NCBI GenBank assembly: GCA_965247585.1
Contig: CBDFHC010000002.1
Span: 186,001 to 250,000 of the forward strand
Origin: CBDFHC01 sp965247585
GTDB lineage: Bacteria > Chloroflexota > Dehalococcoidia > Lucifugimonadales > GCA-2712585
Reading direction: 5' to 3'
Length of the DNA stretch: 64,000 bases
Shown here one piece after another: positions 62,249-64,000 of this stretch. The position numbers were made by a program, and so were the translations under genes. How positions within the stretch are numbered: the first letter of the stretch is position 1; each line of letters starts with the position of its first letter. Under the pieces are notes generated by a model. That model saw only the letters and a program-made list of their open reading frames with translations, was not told the origin of the DNA and did not search any database.

Positions 62249-62944
62249 ATGATAGTGTGCCACGTGGCCAACCTTGGCCGTATTGATTATCTGAGCGCCT
62301 GGGAGCTACAGAAAGACCTGGTCCGTCAGGTCTCACGGAACGAGAGACTCCCGGTGCTGCTCCTGCTGGAGCACCCCCACGTCTATACCGTTGGGCGCCG
62401 AGGGGATAGGAGTCAGGTGCGGCTGGACACGGCGGGGCTGGAGCGGTTGGGTGTAGCGCTTTATGAAACGGACAGGGGCGGACAGGTAACGTACCACGGG
62501 CCGGGACAGCTAGTTGCCTATCCCATTATCAACCTAAGGGCCTGGGGAGGCCCGCTGAAGTACGTACGGGTGTTGGAACAGGTTATGGTTCGTACCCTGG
62601 CGGACTACGGGATAGCCGCCGGACTGGTGGATGGTCTAACTGGGGTGTGGGTGGAAAACGCCAAGGTTGGGGCAATTGGGGTGAAGATCAGCGGCGGCGT
62701 AGCGCATCATGGGTTGTCCCTCAACGTAGCGCCGTGCCTGGATTACTACCGGCATATTGTTCCGTGCGGCATTGAGGACCGGGAAGTCACCTCAATGGCT
62801 AAGCTGCTGGAACGGACGCCCGACCAGGAGATGGTGGAATACAGCTTGCAGTACCATTTCGGAAAGCTGATGGAGCTTCAGATGGTGGAGATAGAAGCTA
62901 AGTATCTGGCCGAGCCTCAGGCCATCACCCCAACGAATCGCTGA
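62249..62944 (+). CDS. lipB: octanoyl-[acyl-carrier-protein]:protein N-octanoyltransferase
   Basis: A 231-residue LipB. RGGQVTYHGPGQLVAYPIINL and VGAIGVKISGGVAHHGLSLNV contain the conserved Arg-Gly-Gly/His and the catalytic Lys; the Cys lies in HIVPCGIEDREVTSM. It transfers octanoate to the lipoyl Lys of E2, which fits its place seven bases after the E2 stop. LipA is not in the window. Confidence 0.95.
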   Translation: MIVCHVANLGRIDYLSAWELQKDLVRQVSRNERLPVLLLLEHPHVYTVGRRGDRSQVRLDTAGLERLGVALYETDRGGQVTYHGPGQLVAYPIINLRAWGGPLKYVRVLEQVMVRTLADYGIAAGLVDGLTGVWVENAKVGAIGVKISGGVAHHGLSLNVAPCLDYYRHIVPCGIEDREVTSMAKLLERTPDQEMVEYSLQYHFGKLMELQMVEIEAKYLAEPQAITPTNR

Positions 62945-62992
62945 TTAGGCGCACCGGCTTTGATCTGACCTATGGGCCGGGGCGGGCGGAAC

Positions 62993-63436
62993 TTACTCCT
63001 GCCGAATAGTAGCCTGAATGGTTGTGTCCGGGGTCGCCACGGCGACCGAGCCGTAGAGGGGTCAACGCCGTTTGTAGGTCTCAACCAGGTCATCTGCCTG
63101 CTGGTGGTCCACACCGGTGAGGTCAAAGTGCATACGGACGCGCTCAAACACCGAATGGACCTGGTGCACGGTGTCCAGGTTACGAGTACCGTCCAAAGAG
63201 ACTTCGATGCGCCGCAGTGGGATTTCTTTCTCGCGGGCCAGCCGCTCCAGCATGAGGGCGGCGCAAGAGGTGAGACCGGAGAAGAACGCCTCGCCGGCGG
63301 TAATGGCTTCGTTGGGGCCACCAGCGTAGTCCGGATCGTCAATAACGAAATGGTTAGAGCGAACGCTGGTGATACAGCGGCCCGGGGTGCCGGCGCTGTA
63401 GGAGCGGACGGAGGTTGTGTGGAACCTATCAGGCAT
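62993..63436 (-). CDS. OsmC-family selenoprotein (Sec125)
   Basis: An OsmC/Ohr-fold protein of 147 residues if TGA 63064-63062 is read as Sec. The first part (MPDRFHTTSVRSYSAGTPG, then FFSGLTSCAALMLERLA with the first redox Cys58) is typical. In the family a second Cys follows the last helix in a CP-x motif. Here the sequence reads YKRR-U-PLYGSVAVATPDTTIQ and runs to TAA at 62995-62993, restoring the usual C-terminal strand. Stopping at the TGA would remove that strand and the redox pair. GGAGG seven bases before ATG supports the start. The family reduces organic hydroperoxides; the reductant is unknown. A SECIS-like hairpin follows the TGA. Confidence 0.87.
63032..63047 (-). promoter_or_regulatory. 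putative SECIS element of the OsmC-like gene
   Basis: A perfect six-pair stem (GGUCGC 63047-63042 with GCGACC 63037-63032) closes the loop CGUG, which starts 20 bases after the UGA and holds G as its second base, next to U. Confidence 0.75.
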
Positions 63437-63453
63437 GGCGAGCCTCCATTTGT

Positions 63454-64000
63454 TTAGTTAAGGGCTCTCGATATTAATTCGCCCAGAAGCCAACCGACAC
63501 CGGCCGCGGCGGCGCCAATGGTCAGAATTTCAAGACCTTGCAGGATGGGCGAACGTTTCACCAGGCGGCCTTTGGCGGTGCCCAGGGCGAAAAGGGCTCC
63601 CAGGGCGCCAGCAACGGAGACGCCGGTGCCTATCCCACCCTCGATGAAGAAGTAGGGAACGATGGGAATCATAGCGGCCACAACATAGGTGCTACCCATC
63701 GCCAGGGCGTCTTTCACCGGATTGGATGCCAGGTCAGGATCGATTCCAAGTTCCTTTTCCACCAGGGTACGCAGCCAGAGGTCCCTATCCGAGGCGATGT
63801 GCTCGGCCATTTCCCGAGCTTCGTGGTAGCTCATTCCCTGCTGGTGGTAGAGGAAGACCAGTTCCGCCATCTCCTCGGCGGGGTTCTCTTCCAGCTCACG
63901 GGCTTCATTCTCGATTTCGGCCTGGAATACCTCTTTCTCCGCTTTGGAGCCGAGGTAGGTGCCGGTGCTCATGGATATCATGCCAGCCAGCGCGCCAGCC
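63454..64000 (-). CDS. VIT/CCC1-family membrane protein (5' end outside the window)
   Basis: The frame is open to the window edge, with AGALAG upstream of an internal ATG at 63981, so the true start lies beyond 64000. The visible part has the VIT-family features AGMISMSTGTYLGSKAEKEV, a charged helical region (EEMAELVFLYHQQGMSYHEAREMAEHI) and three hydrophobic segments. Family members transport iron or manganese. The gene ends 17 bases upstream of the OsmC selenoprotein start and may share a transcript with it. Confidence 0.85.
   Translation of the reverse strand, partial: AGALAGMISMSTGTYLGSKAEKEVFQAEIENEARELEENPAEEMAELVFLYHQQGMSYHEAREMAEHIASDRDLWLRTLVEKELGIDPDLASNPVKDALAMGSTYVVAAMIPIVPYFFIEGGIGTGVSVAGALGALFALGTAKGRLVKRSPILQGLEILTIGAAAAGVGWLLGELISRALN

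Noticed and set aside
6455..63436. Alternative genetic code (TGA as Trp or Gly) to explain the in-frame TGAs
   Set aside because: Many genes in the window end normally at TGA, Trp is encoded by TGG and Gly by GGN throughout, and in-frame TGAs occur only at Cys sites in four redox genes.

Overview
The window looks like chromosomal DNA of an uncultivated, GC-rich Chloroflexota bacterium, probably of the SAR202/Dehalococcoidia kind. This is inferred from gene content: an alternative complex III operon joined to a ccm cytochrome c maturation set, PT-rich lipoprotein linkers, paired D-threonine-aldolase-like enzymes, several LLM-type flavin oxidoreductases and tandem CoA-ester lyases. No rRNA, tRNA, CRISPR array or phage module was seen.

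The most notable observation is selenocysteine use. Four unrelated genes each carry one in-frame TGA exactly where the family has a redox or catalytic cysteine, and the reading frame and homology continue beyond it: a SelW/Rdx-like protein (CVPU, 6455-6730), a DUF3179 lipoprotein (UTLC, 13339-14949, minus), a single-domain rhodanese (catalytic Cys to U, 16600-16980) and an OsmC-like protein (second Cys to U, 62993-63436, minus). In all four a short hairpin follows, with its apical loop starting 20-22 nt after the UGA, a loop of 4-5 nt and a G as the second loop base. This fits bacterial SECIS elements. The Sec machinery itself (selA, selB, selC, selD) is not in the window. A Sec-containing DUF3179 protein may be undescribed.

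Layout. 0.1-6.8 kb: SDR protein, dnaE with an intact PHP domain, small DUF2007-like protein, ogt, GNAT, SelW-like selenoprotein and a strong terminator. 6.8-12.3 kb: N-acyl-D-amino-acid deacylase, two PLP D-threonine-aldolase-like enzymes and an MFS transporter, suggesting D-amino-acid use. 12.4-19.1 kb: broken tandem Usp gene, DUF3179 selenoprotein, two hypothetical genes, Sec-rhodanese, pterin dehydratase, ABM-like protein and a two-domain cyclophilin lipoprotein. 19.1-29.4 kb: O-methyltransferase, SDR, uncharacterised genes, LLM oxidoreductase, ADP-forming acyl-CoA synthetase and three tandem CoA-ester-lyase paralogues. 29.6-34.4 kb: MoxR / DUF58 / transglutaminase operon. 34.5-39.2 kb: LLM oxidoreductase, a frameshifted secreted trypsin-like protease, an IS630-family element, and a small protein resembling the protease N-domain.

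39.4-52.5 kb is one respiratory block on the plus strand: a small membrane protein, ActA (five haem motifs), split ActB1/ActB2, two NrfD-type subunits, ActD and ActE, then ccmH, ccmF, a CcmI-like protein, a secreted protein and a CcmG/ResA-like thioredoxin. The block thus encodes a quinol-oxidising complex together with factors that attach its haems. 52.5-58.5 kb: trxB, a GSA-aminomutase-like enzyme, thrC, ispH, a HEREH protein, queF and a Rieske ferredoxin. 58.6-62.9 kb: a 2-oxoacid dehydrogenase operon (E1alpha, E1beta, E2, lipB) behind a leader with a promoter, a structured hairpin and an intrinsic terminator. The window ends in the OsmC selenoprotein and a partial VIT-family membrane protein.
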